DNA of 39,024 nt from Clostridia bacterium (GTDB lineage: Bacteria; Bacillota; Clostridia; Oscillospirales; CAG-272): assembly GCA_017451545.1 (NCBI GenBank), contig JAFTOB010000152.1, forward strand, positions 1 to 39,024. The letters are read 5' to 3'. Positions 14,506 through 23,037 of the stretch are shown here, piece after piece; within the stretch, counting starts at the first letter, position 1; each line of letters begins with the position of its first letter. Under the pieces are notes generated by a model. The model saw only the letters and a list, made by a program, of their open reading frames with translations. It did no database searches and was not told the origin of the DNA. A program made the position numbers and the translations under genes.

Positions 14506-16890
14506 TTAAGATCTCAGAGTAATTCCGAGGTCCTTTTCAAGGGATTTGAGGATTTTCTGGGAGACCTTCTCGACTTCCTCGACGGTGAGGGTGCGGTCTG
14601 CGGCGCGGAGAGTTACGCGCATGGAGACGCTCTTTTTGCCCTCGCCGACCTGGGGTCCGCGGTAGATGTCAAAGAGCTCGACTGCCTCGGTCAGCTTGCC
14701 GCCGGCCTTTTCCATGATCTTTGCGATGGTGCCGACCTGGAGGTCATCCTCGCAAACGAAGGAGAAGTCACGGGTGGAAGCGGGGAACTTGGGCAGGGGC
14801 TTATACTCGATCTTCTTGTTGGCGGCGTCGCAAACGGCCTCCATATCGATCTCAGCGCAGTAAACGGGTGCGCTGAAGCCGTAGTTGGCGGCGACGGAGG
14901 GGTGGATCTGACCGAGAACGGCCAGCTTTGCGCCCTTCTTATCGGTGACGGTGGCGCAACGGCCGGGATGATACGCGCTGTTGTTCTCCTCTGCCGTGTA
15001 CTCAACGCCGACAACACCGGCAAGGGTCAGGATCTTGTTGCAGATACCCTTGAGAGTGTAGAAATCACAAGCGCCGTACATACCGACGGTGAGGCACTTG
15101 CGCTCGTCGGGAAGCTCGTCAACGCTCTCGTGGGGGAGGTAGACGGTGGCCAGCTCCCACAGCTTAACGTCCACGTTATTGAAGCTGTTGTTGCGAGCGA
15201 GGATCTCAAGCATGGAGGGCAGGGCGGTGGTACGCATTACGCTGGTGTCCTCGCCGAGAGGATTGGAAATGACCACCGAGCGGCGCTGCTCCTCGGGCAG
15301 GTTGATCTTCTCGTAAAACTTGGGGCTGATGAAGGAGAAGGTCTGGATCTCGTTAAGACCCATAGCGCAGAGGGAAGTGGTGATATTGTGCTCCAGGGCC
15401 TGGCGGGGCGTTCTGCCGCCGCGTGTCATGGCCGCATTGATGTAAGTGGACTCGATCTTATTGTAACCGTAGATTCTGATGATCTCTTCGGCGATATCCT
15501 GCATGCAGGTCAGGTCGTCGCGGAAGCTGGGAACGGTGATAACGCCGCCCTCGACCTTGCAGTCGAGCTTCTCGAGGACTTCGATCATATACTCCTCGCT
15601 GAGATCGGTGCCGAGGAAGGCGTTGATCTTATCTGCCTCAAGGGGCAGGGTGGTGAGGGTCTTCTTCTCGGGGTAAACGTCGATGATTCCGTCAACCACC
15701 TCGCCTGCGCCGAGCATTTCAACCAGCTCGCAAGCGCGCTGAACGGCGGGCAGAGTGTTCTCGGGGTCAAGACCCTTCTCAAAGCGAGCGGAGCTTTCGG
15801 TTCTCATGCCCAGCTTCTTTGCGGTGACGCGGACATTTGTGCCGAGGAAGGTGGCACTTTCGAAGACCACGGTCTTGGTATCGTCGGCGATCTCGGAGTT
15901 TGCGCCGCCCATTACGCCTGCAAGGGCAACGGGCTTGTTCTCGTCGGCAATGACGAGCATAGAGGAATCAAGGGTATGGTCGATGTCATCGAGGGACTTG
16001 AAGGTCTCGCCGTCAGTAGCACGGCGGACGATGATCTGCGAGCCGTCGAGGCAGGCGTGAGTGAAGGCGTGCATGGGCTGGCCGTATTCAAGCATTACGT
16101 AGTTGGTGATATCGACGATGTTGTTGATGGGGCGGACGCCGCAAGCGCGGAGACGGCGGCGGAGCCACATGGGCGAGGGCTCGATCTTGATGTTCTTGAC
16201 CACGCGGGCGGTGTATCTGAAGCAGAGATCGGGGGCATCGTTGCGAACCGAAATGTAATTTGCGATATCGTCGCCCGCTCCCTTGACCTCGGGGGTGTGA
16301 AGGGCGAGGGGCAGACCGAGGGTGACGGCGCTTTCGCGTGCGAGGCCTATCATGGAGAGGCAGTCGGGACGGTTGGAGGTGATCTCAAACTCCACGGAGT
16401 TGTCGCAGAGCATCAGAGCCTCGCGGATGTCCTTGCCCACCATATCGGCGTACTCGTCGCCGAGGATGAGGATGCCGTCATTGTTTGCACCGGGCATATC
16501 GTGCTCGGTCAGGTTCAGCTCGCCGATAGAGCAGAGCATACCGTTGGACTCAACGCCGCGCAGCTTGCCTGCCTTGATTTTGACGCCGCCGGGAAGATCG
16601 GCGGGGGCAACTGCGGCGGGAACGAGAGCGCCCTCAAAGACGTTCTGCGCGCCTGTGACGATCTGAACGGTCGAGTCGCCGATATTCACCTGGCATACCC
16701 AAAGGTGGTCGCTGTTCTCGTGGCGGGTCATAGCCGTGATCTTACCGACAACCACGTTCTGAATGTCCTCGCCGAGAGCCTCGTAGCCCTCGACCTTGGA
16801 GCCGGTGTCGGTCATTTTATTGCAATAATCTTTTACGTCTGTATTCTGTACCGGAACGAATTCTTCCAGCCATTTCATTGACAAATTCAT
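14506..16890 (-). CDS. pheT: Phenylalanyl-tRNA synthetase beta subunit
   Basis: 794 residues, normal size. Domains in order: an EMAP/OB tRNA-binding domain (about 40-150), B3/B4 (about 205-380; includes the editing site), B5 (about 400-470), the catalytic-like core, and a C-terminal FDX-ACB anticodon-binding domain (about 700-794, from KFPASTRDFSFVCED). It pairs with PheS as an alpha2beta2 tetramer. The ATG at 16890 has GGAG a few bases upstream; an in-frame ATG four codons earlier lacks proper spacing. It is last in the operon, separated from yitT by 53 bases that contain a weak TGCCG/CGGCA hairpin. Confidence 0.97.
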   Translation of the reverse strand: MNLSMKWLEEFVPVQNTDVKDYCNKMTDTGSKVEGYEALGEDIQNVVVGKITAMTRHENSDHLWVCQVNIGDSTVQIVTGAQNVFEGALVPAAVAPADLPGGVKIKAGKLRGVESNGMLCSIGELNLTEHDMPGANNDGILILGDEYADMVGKDIREALMLCDNSVEFEITSNRPDCLSMIGLARESAVTLGLPLALHTPEVKGAGDDIANYISVRNDAPDLCFRYTARVVKNIKIEPSPMWLRRRLRACGVRPINNIVDITNYVMLEYGQPMHAFTHACLDGSQIIVRRATDGETFKSLDDIDHTLDSSMLVIADENKPVALAGVMGGANSEIADDTKTVVFESATFLGTNVRVTAKKLGMRTESSARFEKGLDPENTLPAVQRACELVEMLGAGEVVDGIIDVYPEKKTLTTLPLEADKINAFLGTDLSEEYMIEVLEKLDCKVEGGVITVPSFRDDLTCMQDIAEEIIRIYGYNKIESTYINAAMTRGGRTPRQALEHNITTSLCAMGLNEIQTFSFISPKFYEKINLPEEQRRSVVISNPLGEDTSVMRTTALPSMLEILARNNSFNNVDVKLWELATVYLPHESVDELPDERKCLTVGMYGACDFYTLKGICNKILTLAGVVGVEYTAEENNSAYHPGRCATVTDKKGAKLAVLGQIHPSVAANYGFSAPVYCAEIDMEAVCDAANKKIEYKPLPKFPASTRDFSFVCEDDLQVGTIAKIMEKAGGKLTEAVELFDIYRGPQVGEGKKSVSMRVTLRAADRTLTVEEVEKVSQKILKSLEKDLGITLRS

Positions 16891-16943
16891 AATATACTCC
16901 ATTCTGCCGTAAAATCGGCACTTGATTTTGAAAAACGCAAGTT

Positions 16944-17831
16944 TTATTGGTTCGAGGGCTTAAAGCCTTCTCCGATGATATCGCTTGAGTTGGAAACGAG
17001 GATGAACGCGTGGGGGTCGATCTTTTTGACCTCTGCGCGCAGTCTGCGAGCCTGGAAGCGGCTCATAACGCACATAATAACCGTCTTTTCCTCGCCCGTG
17101 TAGCAGCCCTCTGCCTTCCAGCGCGTGGCACCGCGCTCGATGGTATGGGTGATGAAAACCGACATTTCCTCGGGCTTTGTGGTGACGATGATGAAATACT
17201 TCGACATATTGAAGTTTTCGATGGAGGTGTCGATGATCAGCGGCGCCATCAGCGCACCGAGGAGGGAATAAAGTCCCATTTCTGCGTTGAAAACGATGAA
17301 GCCGAGAGCTACGACCACCAGGTCGGCAAGCATTATAGCCTTGCCGATCTCCAGCTTGAAATATTTGCGGATTATCATTCCGATAATATCGAAGCCGCCC
17401 GTGGAGCCGCCCACGTTGAAAACGAGGGTCTGTCCGATGCAGATGAGCAGCACCGAGAAGAGCAGCTCAAGTAGCTTGTTTTCGGTCAGTGTGCCGCTCA
17501 TGGGGAAGAAGAATCCGAAGATCCACATAATTCCCGAGAGCAGGAGACCGCAATATACGGTCTTGACACCGAAGCCTCGGCCGATGAAGATAAATCCGAT
17601 AATGAGCAGAACCACGTTCAGGATCGAAAAAAGATTTGACGTCGAGAACATGATCCCATTCATATGAAGAAGCTCGGAGATGACCACCGAAAGACCCGCC
17701 ATACCGCCCGCCGTGAAGTTGTTCGGCATATTGAACAGGTGAAGGCCGAGGGCGAGGATGGTTATGGCCACCGTCATTATCAGGTATTCCTTGATAGCGA
17801 CGAGGATCGGATTCGTTTCGTTCTTTCTCAT
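16944..17831 (-). CDS. YitT-family membrane protein
   Basis: 295 residues. There are five or six predicted membrane helices in the first 200 residues, with the family signature HLFNMPNNFTAGGMAGLSVV near residues 27-46 and GGSTGGFDIIGMII. A soluble C-terminal DUF2179 domain (about 205-290) contains TGEEKTVIMCVMSRFQ. The function of the family is not established. The ATG at 17831 begins one base after the pheS TGA, so it is translationally coupled to pheS and splits the usual pheS-pheT pair. An upstream extension in this frame runs inside pheS and has no SD. Confidence 0.92.
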   Translation of the reverse strand: MRKNETNPILVAIKEYLIMTVAITILALGLHLFNMPNNFTAGGMAGLSVVISELLHMNGIMFSTSNLFSILNVVLLIIGFIFIGRGFGVKTVYCGLLLSGIMWIFGFFFPMSGTLTENKLLELLFSVLLICIGQTLVFNVGGSTGGFDIIGMIIRKYFKLEIGKAIMLADLVVVALGFIVFNAEMGLYSLLGALMAPLIIDTSIENFNMSKYFIIVTTKPEEMSVFITHTIERGATRWKAEGCYTGEEKTVIMCVMSRFQARRLRAEVKKIDPHAFILVSNSSDIIGEGFKPSNQ

Positions 17832-17832
17832 A

Positions 17833-18843
17833 TCAGAACTGGTTGAGGAATCGGACGTCGTTCTCATAGAGAAGACGCATATCGTCGATGTGATACTTGA
17901 GCATAGCGATTCGCTCGATACCGAAGCCGAAGGCAAAGCCCGAATAGACCTCGGGGTCTATGCCGCAGTTGCGGAGGACGTTGGGGTGTACCATTCCGGC
18001 ACCGAGGATCTCGATCCAACCCTCACCCTTGCAGATACGGCAACCCTTACCGCCGCAGGCGAAGCAGGAAACGTCAACCTCAGCAGAGGGCTCGGTGAAG
18101 GGGAAGTGGTGGGGGCGGAAGCGGATGCGGGTCTCCTCGCCAAAGGTCTCCTTGGCAAAGATCTCAAGCACGCCCTTCAGGTCGCCCATAGTGATGCCCT
18201 TGTCGATAACAAGTCCCTCAAGCTGATGGAAGAGGGGGGAGTGGGTGGCATCGACCGCGTCGGAGCGGTAAACGCGTCCGGGGGAGATGATGCGGATCGG
18301 GGGCTTCTGAACCTCCATGGTTCTCGCCTGAACCGGCGAGGTCTGGGAGCGGAGCAGAATATTTTCGGTAATGTAGAAGGTGTCCTGGGTGTCGCGGGCG
18401 GGGTGGTTCTCGGGGATGTTGAGAGCCTGGAAGTTGTAGTAGTCAAGCTCGACCTCGGGGCCTTCGACGATCGAGAAGCCCATACCGAGGAATATGTCCT
18501 CAAGCTCGCGCTGGACGAGGGTCAGGGGATGGATGTGACCGACAGTCGAGTCGGCGGGCATGGTCACGTCGATCTTTTCGGCCTTCAGCTTTGCCTGAAG
18601 CTTCTTTTCGGCGGCAACAGCCGACTTTTCGGCGATGGCCTTTTCAATATCGGCGCGGATCTCGTTGGCGAGCTGACCGACGATGGGGCGCTCCTCAGCC
18701 GAGAGGGCTCCCATTCCGCGGAGAACTGCGGTGAGCTCACCCTTTTTGCCGAGGAAGCGGATTCTGATAGCTTCCAGATCGGCGTCGTCATTTTGCAGAC
18801 ATTCCAGAGCCGAGGCTCTGATCTTTTCAAGCATTTCTTTCAT
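17833..18843 (-). CDS. pheS: Phenylalanyl-tRNA synthetase alpha subunit
   Basis: 336 residues, full length. An N-terminal coiled-coil tRNA-binding arm (about 1-85) is followed by the class II catalytic core, with [14 protein letters not shown], the Cys-rich [17 protein letters not shown], and motif 3 [10 protein letters not shown]. The ATG at 18843 is preceded by AAGGA. It is first in the pheS-yitT-pheT operon and controlled by the T-box leader at 18870-19112. The first 51 codons are duplicated at 22616-22769. Confidence 0.97.
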   Translation of the reverse strand: MKEMLEKIRASALECLQNDDADLEAIRIRFLGKKGELTAVLRGMGALSAEERPIVGQLANEIRADIEKAIAEKSAVAAEKKLQAKLKAEKIDVTMPADSTVGHIHPLTLVQRELEDIFLGMGFSIVEGPEVELDYYNFQALNIPENHPARDTQDTFYITENILLRSQTSPVQARTMEVQKPPIRIISPGRVYRSDAVDATHSPLFHQLEGLVIDKGITMGDLKGVLEIFAKETFGEETRIRFRPHHFPFTEPSAEVDVSCFACGGKGCRICKGEGWIEILGAGMVHPNVLRNCGIDPEVYSGFAFGFGIERIAMLKYHIDDMRLLYENDVRFLNQF

Positions 18844-18869
18844 GGTTTTATTCCTTTTCTTAAATATTT

Positions 18870-19112
18870 TTCAAAATAAAAACCGCCCTGCATAAAAGCA
18901 GGACGGGAAAATTCTCGCGGTACCACCTGTATTCCGGCAAAGCCGACACTTTGGGCGGCGGTTAACGGTGCCGTGTCCGTGCGCGCATTTCCTCGCGCAA
19001 GCTCGGGAGTGAAGGGCGCCTGCGCTTGCATAACCGCTCTCAGCCACGCGGTCTCTCTGTGATGCAATCTGCGAATTTGCCGTCTCCGTCAACGCTTTTA
19101 CATATCCTACAT
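18870..19112 (-). ncRNA. T-box leader of pheS-yitT-pheT, specifier UUC (Phe)
   Basis: Minus-strand leader. The T-box core AGGTGGTACCGCGAGA is at 18913-18928. It is followed by an intrinsic terminator (stem CCGTCCTGC / GCAGGGCGG, 18883-18907, then UUUUUA). Upstream there is a stem I region with the specifier triplet UUC in GCAAATTCGCAG (triplet at 19073-19075) and a central GC-rich stem. Uncharged tRNA-Phe would pair with the specifier and with UGGUACC to form the antiterminator, raising synthetase expression when phenylalanine is short. The specifier is read by eye; structure prediction would settle it. Confidence 0.92.
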
Positions 19113-19141
19113 ATTCTATCACAGTTTTCCCAATTTTGCAA
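19113..19141 (-). promoter_or_regulatory. Promoter of the pheS T-box transcript
   Basis: On minus: TTGCAA (19136-19141), 17-base spacer, TAGAAT (19113-19118). Confidence 0.75.
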
Positions 19142-19164
19142 TAGTTTATGCAAATTTTTTTGCC

Positions 19165-19902
19165 TTAAGTGATATTTTTAGCCCTATATTCGGTGGGCGA
19201 CACCCCATATTCGGTTCGAAACATAGCGGACAGCTGAGCGGAATCATAAAATCCGCACCTGCCTGCGATCTCGGTCACGCTCATATCGCTTTGGCAAAGA
19301 TGCTTCTCGGCCTCTTTGAGTCGACGCTTTTGAATATATTGCTTTGGGAAAATGCCGAAATGCTCAAAGAAGGCGTGGCGAAAGCGATCGGTGCTGTAAT
19401 TACACATTTTTGCAAGCATTGCGCAGGTGAGCGGCTGATCGAAATTTTTGTCGATATAGCCCTTTATATAGTCAAAATCCCGTCCCGAGCCCCGATGTCC
19501 CGATCGTTCCAAAAGGAGCAAAAGTATATGCTCAAGCTGACAGCGCAAAAGTGAAGGCGAAAATTCGTCGTGTCGCTCCCAATCCCGTAGCATCTGCTCA
19601 AGCAAAAACGTCAACGTGGGGTCGGTATCATATACGCCCGATATGATGCTTGCGACCTCCGCGCTGCACCTGAAGGCCACAATAATATTGTGCGAGCTTT
19701 TTAGGTTGATCTCGTTGTGCCGCACTCCGCGCGGTATAATTGCGATAGTGTCCTTTTTATAGAGAAGCTCTTGATTTTCCATAAAGAACGAGCCCTCGCC
19801 CTCACGGTAAAAGATCAGCTCGTGATTTACGTGGGTATGAAAATCCACAGTCAGGGGATTTTTGTGGTGTACGTCGTACATTTTTACAAAAAGAATATCC
19901 AT
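19165..19902 (-). CDS. AraC-family transcriptional regulator, module 1
   Basis: 245 residues. An N-terminal cupin-type sensing domain (about 10-135) contains HTHVNHELIFYREGEGSF and IIPRGVRHN. A C-terminal double helix-turn-helix domain (about 145-242) ends with VTEIAGRCGFYDSAQLSAMF and the family signature GVSPTEYRAKN. Such proteins usually activate carbohydrate genes. GGAG precedes the ATG at 19902. It is divergent from the Gfo/Idh gene, whose promoter has two direct repeats spaced 22 bp apart and a poor -35 box, as expected for AraC activation. Its stop codon is only a few bases from the upstream end of the pheS T-box promoter region. Confidence 0.93.
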   Translation of the reverse strand: MDILFVKMYDVHHKNPLTVDFHTHVNHELIFYREGEGSFFMENQELLYKKDTIAIIPRGVRHNEINLKSSHNIIVAFRCSAEVASIISGVYDTDPTLTFLLEQMLRDWERHDEFSPSLLRCQLEHILLLLLERSGHRGSGRDFDYIKGYIDKNFDQPLTCAMLAKMCNYSTDRFRHAFFEHFGIFPKQYIQKRRLKEAEKHLCQSDMSVTEIAGRCGFYDSAQLSAMFRTEYGVSPTEYRAKNIT

Positions 19903-19921
19903 AGTCTCTCCGTTTTCGTCG

Positions 19922-19954
19922 GCCTAAAAATATATGCTTTTTAGCCTAAAAATA
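19922..19954. promoter_or_regulatory. Direct-repeat AraC operator
   Basis: GCCTAAAAATA occurs at 19922-19932 and again at 19944-19954. The 22-bp step (two helical turns) puts both on one DNA face. The second repeat ends 24 bases before the -10 box of the Gfo/Idh gene, where an AraC dimer can contact RNA polymerase. Confidence 0.65.
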
Positions 19955-19978
19955 AAAGTGTGAGGCGCAGCATGGGAG

Positions 19979-19984
19979 TATAAT
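19979..19984 (+). promoter_or_regulatory. -10 box of the module 1 operon
   Basis: TATAAT at 19979-19984. The -35 position (AAGTGT, 19956-19961) does not match the consensus, consistent with activator-dependent transcription. Confidence 0.6.
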
Positions 19985-20024
19985 TAAATCACCGATATTA
20001 TACAACACAGAAAGGAAAAAGTCA

Positions 20025-21137
20025 ATGAAAAAGCTGAAAATAGGTTTTGTGGGTGTTGGCTGTATCAGCGGCATCTATCTCAAAAACATTCAGAATACCT
20101 TCGATAATATAGAGATCGCGGGCATATGCGATCTTGAGCCCGAAAAATGCACCGCAGCGGCGGAAAAATTCAACATTCCCAAGATCTATGGGGATATGTA
20201 TGAGCTTTTTGCCGATCCCGAGGTGGATATTGTGCTCAATATCACCCGGCCCTACGAGCATTATGAGGTCACAAAGGCTGCCCTTTTAGCAGGAAAGCAC
20301 GTTTATTCCGAGAAGCCGCTCTCTCCCGATCTTAACGAGGCTCGCGAGCTTTACGCTCTCGCAAAAGAGAAGGGGCTTTATCTCGGCGGCGCACCCGACA
20401 CCTTCCTCGGTGCGGGAATACAGACGGTCAAAAAGCTGATAGAGGACGGCTATATCGGCCGCGTTATCGGAGGACGTGCGCATATGGCCTCGCGCGGTCC
20501 CGAGAATTGGCATCCGGATCCCGAGTTCGTATATCAGTACGGCGGAGGGCCGATGTTCGATATGGGCCCATACTACGTTACGGCATTTATAAACCTTATG
20601 GGGCGTGTCACGGAGGTCTGCGGTATGACCTCACGAAGCTTTGAGAGGCGTCCTATAACCAGTGAGAAGAAATACGGAAAGATAATGGACGTAGAGGTTC
20701 CAACGTACGTAGAGGGCATTATGCGCTTTGAAAGCGGCGCCATCGCGCAGCTTTTCACCACTTTTGATATTTGCACAAAATCGGGTATACTTTTTGAAAT
20801 TTACGGTACGGAGGGAAGCATTCGTGTACCCGATCCCAACACCTTCGGCGAGCCCGGTGTTCAGCTTCTTCGCCTCGGCGCGGAGAAATACGAGAATATT
20901 CCTCTTGTTCGCAATTACAGCGGTAACAGCCGTGCTCTCGGTCTGGCGGAGATGGCAGAGTGTATTGTGGACGGAACTCTTCACCGCGCAAACAGCGCAC
21001 AGCAGCTTCACGTTGTTGAAATTATGAGCGCATTCTACAGAAGCAGCGACGAGCATCGCTTTGTCAAGATCGAATCCGATTACGAGCCCGGAAAGCCGAT
21101 GTCGTTTTACGAGGTTACGGGAAAAACGTACGTCTGA
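20025..21137 (+). CDS. Gfo/Idh/MocA-family oxidoreductase
   Basis: 370 residues. An N-terminal NAD(P)-binding Rossmann domain begins GFVGVGCISGIYLKNI and carries the family motif SEKPLSPDL near residue 90. The C-terminal alpha/beta domain has GGGPMFDMGPYYVTAF, where the usual catalytic His after DxG is replaced by Tyr-Tyr, as in a known subgroup. It probably oxidises or reduces a sugar or inositol derivative. AAAGGAA lies upstream of the ATG at 20025. It is the first gene of a three-gene operon with the ROK kinase and the isomerase; the next ATG begins one base after its TGA. Confidence 0.93.
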   Translation: MKKLKIGFVGVGCISGIYLKNIQNTFDNIEIAGICDLEPEKCTAAAEKFNIPKIYGDMYELFADPEVDIVLNITRPYEHYEVTKAALLAGKHVYSEKPLSPDLNEARELYALAKEKGLYLGGAPDTFLGAGIQTVKKLIEDGYIGRVIGGRAHMASRGPENWHPDPEFVYQYGGGPMFDMGPYYVTAFINLMGRVTEVCGMTSRSFERRPITSEKKYGKIMDVEVPTYVEGIMRFESGAIAQLFTTFDICTKSGILFEIYGTEGSIRVPDPNTFGEPGVQLLRLGAEKYENIPLVRNYSGNSRALGLAEMAECIVDGTLHRANSAQQLHVVEIMSAFYRSSDEHRFVKIESDYEPGKPMSFYEVTGKTYV

Positions 21138-21138
21138 T

Positions 21139-22065
21139 ATGAGCAGGAATATTCTTGCCGTAGATATTGGCGGCTCAAAGCTTATGGTCGGTGTCGTGGA
21201 TCTTAACGGTCGGGTTTGGAAAAAGCTGAAAAGAGAGCTTCCTGCGCGCTATGATGAAAATTTTCTTGTAAGCACCGTGTGCGAAATGGCCGAGGAGCTG
21301 GGAGAGGGCGCGTACGAGCTTTGCGGTATATCGGTTCCCGGTATTGCCGATGCCCATAGCGGACAGTGGCTATACGCACCGTTTTCCGGAATTTCGGATT
21401 TTCCGATAGCAAGCATAGTTTCGGATAAGCTTGGCGTTATGGCGTTTGCTGACAATGACGTAAATCTATGCGCTCTTGCGGAGAAATATTTCGGAAGCTG
21501 CCGCCACACGGAAAATTTTTTGTGGGTCACGGTCAGCAACGGAATCGGCGGCGGGCTTGTGCTTGACGGCGAGCTTTATCGCGGTCGGGACGGTATCGCA
21601 GGAGAGTTTGGTCACCTGTCCGTGACAGATCGGGAGGATGCCGTGTGCGATTGCGGGCTTTGCGGATGCGTTGAGGCTGTGGCCTCCGGACGCGCCATTA
21701 AGGCGGCATACTTAAAGGAAACGGGGCGGCAGATGAGTGCTAAGGATATTGCCGTTCTTGCCAGGTCGGGAGATAAACCTGCCGCCAAGGTGTATTTTGA
21801 GGCGGGATATTATCTCGGTCGGGCCATTTCGTCTGCCGCGAGCCTGCTTAATATAGAACGCGCCGTGCTCGGCGGTGGCGTTTCCATGGATCTTGACCTG
21901 CTTTTGCCGGGAATCGACGAGGGTTTGCGGCGGCATTGCTTTGCAAAAAGCGCGGCAGGGCTAAAGATAGAAGGGACAGCGCTTGGATATGATGCCGCCC
22001 TCATCGGATGCGCGGCACTTGTAAAGGAGAAAATTGAAAATGGACAGTGTAAAATATTTGTCTGA
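21139..22065 (+). CDS. ROK-family sugar kinase
   Basis: 308 residues. The ASKHA phosphate loop is LAVDIGGSKLMVGV at the N-terminus. FADNDVNLCALAEKYFG carries the catalytic Asp. GEFGH and the zinc motif CDCGLCGCVE are intact, as in active glucokinase, N-acetylmannosamine kinase or fructokinase relatives. An N-terminal helix-turn-helix is absent, so it is an enzyme, not a repressor. The ATG at 21139 starts one base after the Gfo/Idh stop; a longer open frame lies inside that gene and is not used. It overlaps the isomerase gene by 26 bases. The substrate is unknown. Confidence 0.93.
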   Translation: MSRNILAVDIGGSKLMVGVVDLNGRVWKKLKRELPARYDENFLVSTVCEMAEELGEGAYELCGISVPGIADAHSGQWLYAPFSGISDFPIASIVSDKLGVMAFADNDVNLCALAEKYFGSCRHTENFLWVTVSNGIGGGLVLDGELYRGRDGIAGEFGHLSVTDREDAVCDCGLCGCVEAVASGRAIKAAYLKETGRQMSAKDIAVLARSGDKPAAKVYFEAGYYLGRAISSAASLLNIERAVLGGGVSMDLDLLLPGIDEGLRRHCFAKSAAGLKIEGTALGYDAALIGCAALVKEKIENGQCKIFV

Positions 22066-22606
22066 ATATTCGGCCGATCTGAACTCTCGCATTCAAAAAA
22101 CCGATTTTTCGAAGCTCGGCGAGATCGCTGATCTGATAATTTCCGCACACAGGAAAAATAAGATATATACGGTCGGAAATGGCGGCAGCGCGGCCACAGC
22201 CTCGCATATTTGCAACGATCTTTTGAAGGGCTGTGCGGTTGGAGGAAATCCCGGCTTTGACGCCGAGTGCCTTGCCGATTCGAGTGCGATCATCACCTGC
22301 CTTGCAAATGATTTTGATTACGAAAGCATCTTTTCGATTCCGCTCGCCACAAAGGCGGTCAGTGGGGATATTCTGATCGCTTTCAGCGGTAGCGGAAACT
22401 CTAAAAACGTGCTGAACGCCGCCGTTAAGGCGCGGGAATTGGGTATGACGGTCATCGGGTTTTCGGGACGGGACGGAGGAAAGCTTTCCGCGCTTTGCGA
22501 TATTATCCTGATCGCTCCGAGCGACAATATGGAGCAGATCGAGGATCTTCATATGATGTACGTCCACGCGCTTTCCTGCTGCATACAAAAGCAATTGAGC
22601 AAATGA
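22040..22606 (+). CDS. GmhA-like SIS-domain isomerase
   Basis: 188 residues. A single SIS domain closely patterned on sedoheptulose-7-phosphate isomerase: GNGGSAATASH (47-56 region), CLANDFDYESIF, GDILIAFSGSGNSKNVLNA, GMTVIGFSGRDGGKL. At the metal site of GmhA the His is kept (His56), but the following Glu is Asp60, and the Gln of RIQE-type motifs reads Glu (QIEDLH). The substrate may therefore differ from sedoheptulose phosphate. AAGGAG at 22024-22029 fits the ATG at 22040 better than a TTG at 22034. It is the last gene of the module; its stop lies ten bases from the pheS fragment. Confidence 0.88.
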   Translation: MDSVKYLSEYSADLNSRIQKTDFSKLGEIADLIISAHRKNKIYTVGNGGSAATASHICNDLLKGCAVGGNPGFDAECLADSSAIITCLANDFDYESIFSIPLATKAVSGDILIAFSGSGNSKNVLNAAVKARELGMTVIGFSGRDGGKLSALCDIILIAPSDNMEQIEDLHMMYVHALSCCIQKQLSK

Positions 22607-22615
22607 TTTTAACGA

Positions 22616-22769
22616 GCTCCTCTGCCGAGAGGGCTCCCATTCCGCGGAGAACTGCGGTGAGCTCACCCTTTTTGCCGAGGAAGCGGATTCTTATAGCTTC
22701 CGGATCGGCGTTGTCCTCGTTGAGGCATTCCAGAGCCGAGGCTCTGATCTTTTCAAGCATTTCTTTCAT
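22616..22769 (-). pseudogene. Truncated pheS copy, first 51 codons
   Basis: From the ATG at 22769 the sequence follows pheS codons 1-51 ([16 protein letters not shown] to MGALSAEE) and then leaves homology at 22616 and runs into module 1 DNA. The frame continues to a stop at 22503, so an 88-residue hybrid could be made, but only the tRNA-binding arm would be PheS-like and there is no catalytic domain. Differences from pheS cluster at codons 17-21. With the leader behind it (22798-23061), it forms a direct repeat of 18690-19160. Confidence 0.9.
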
Positions 22770-22797
22770 GGTTCTATTCCTTTTCTTAAATATTTTT

Positions 22798-23037
22798 CAA
22801 AATAAAAACCGCCCTGCAAAAAGCAGGACGGGAAAAATCTCGCGGTGCCACCTGTATTCCGGACAAAGCCGACACTTTGGGCGGCGGGTAACGGTGCCGT
22901 GTCCGTGCGCGCATTTTCTCGCGCAAGCTCGGGAGTGAAGTGCGCCTGCGCTTGCATAACCGCTCTCAGCCACGCGGTCTCTCTGTGATGCAATCTGCGA
23001 ATTTGCCGTCTCCGTCAACGCTTTTACATATCCCACA
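22798..23037 (-). ncRNA. Second T-box leader, specifier UUC, in front of the pheS fragment
   Basis: A near copy of 18870-19112. The T-box core reads AGGTGGCACCGCGAGA (22838-22853), which still fits UGGNACC. Terminator arms are at 22809-22831, and the specifier UUC is at 23000-23002. The promoter has decayed: TTGCAA (23061-23066) is kept, but a one-base deletion and substitutions turn TAGAAT into TAAATG. It is probably weakly expressed or silent, but could still compete for uncharged tRNA-Phe if transcribed. This and the pheS fragment fill the gene-free stretch 22607-23137. Confidence 0.88.

Noticed and set aside
22503..22769. 88-codon frame starting like PheS as a functional small protein
   Set aside because: Only the first 51 codons match PheS, and the rest reads antisense through the isomerase gene, so it is best treated as a truncated duplicate.
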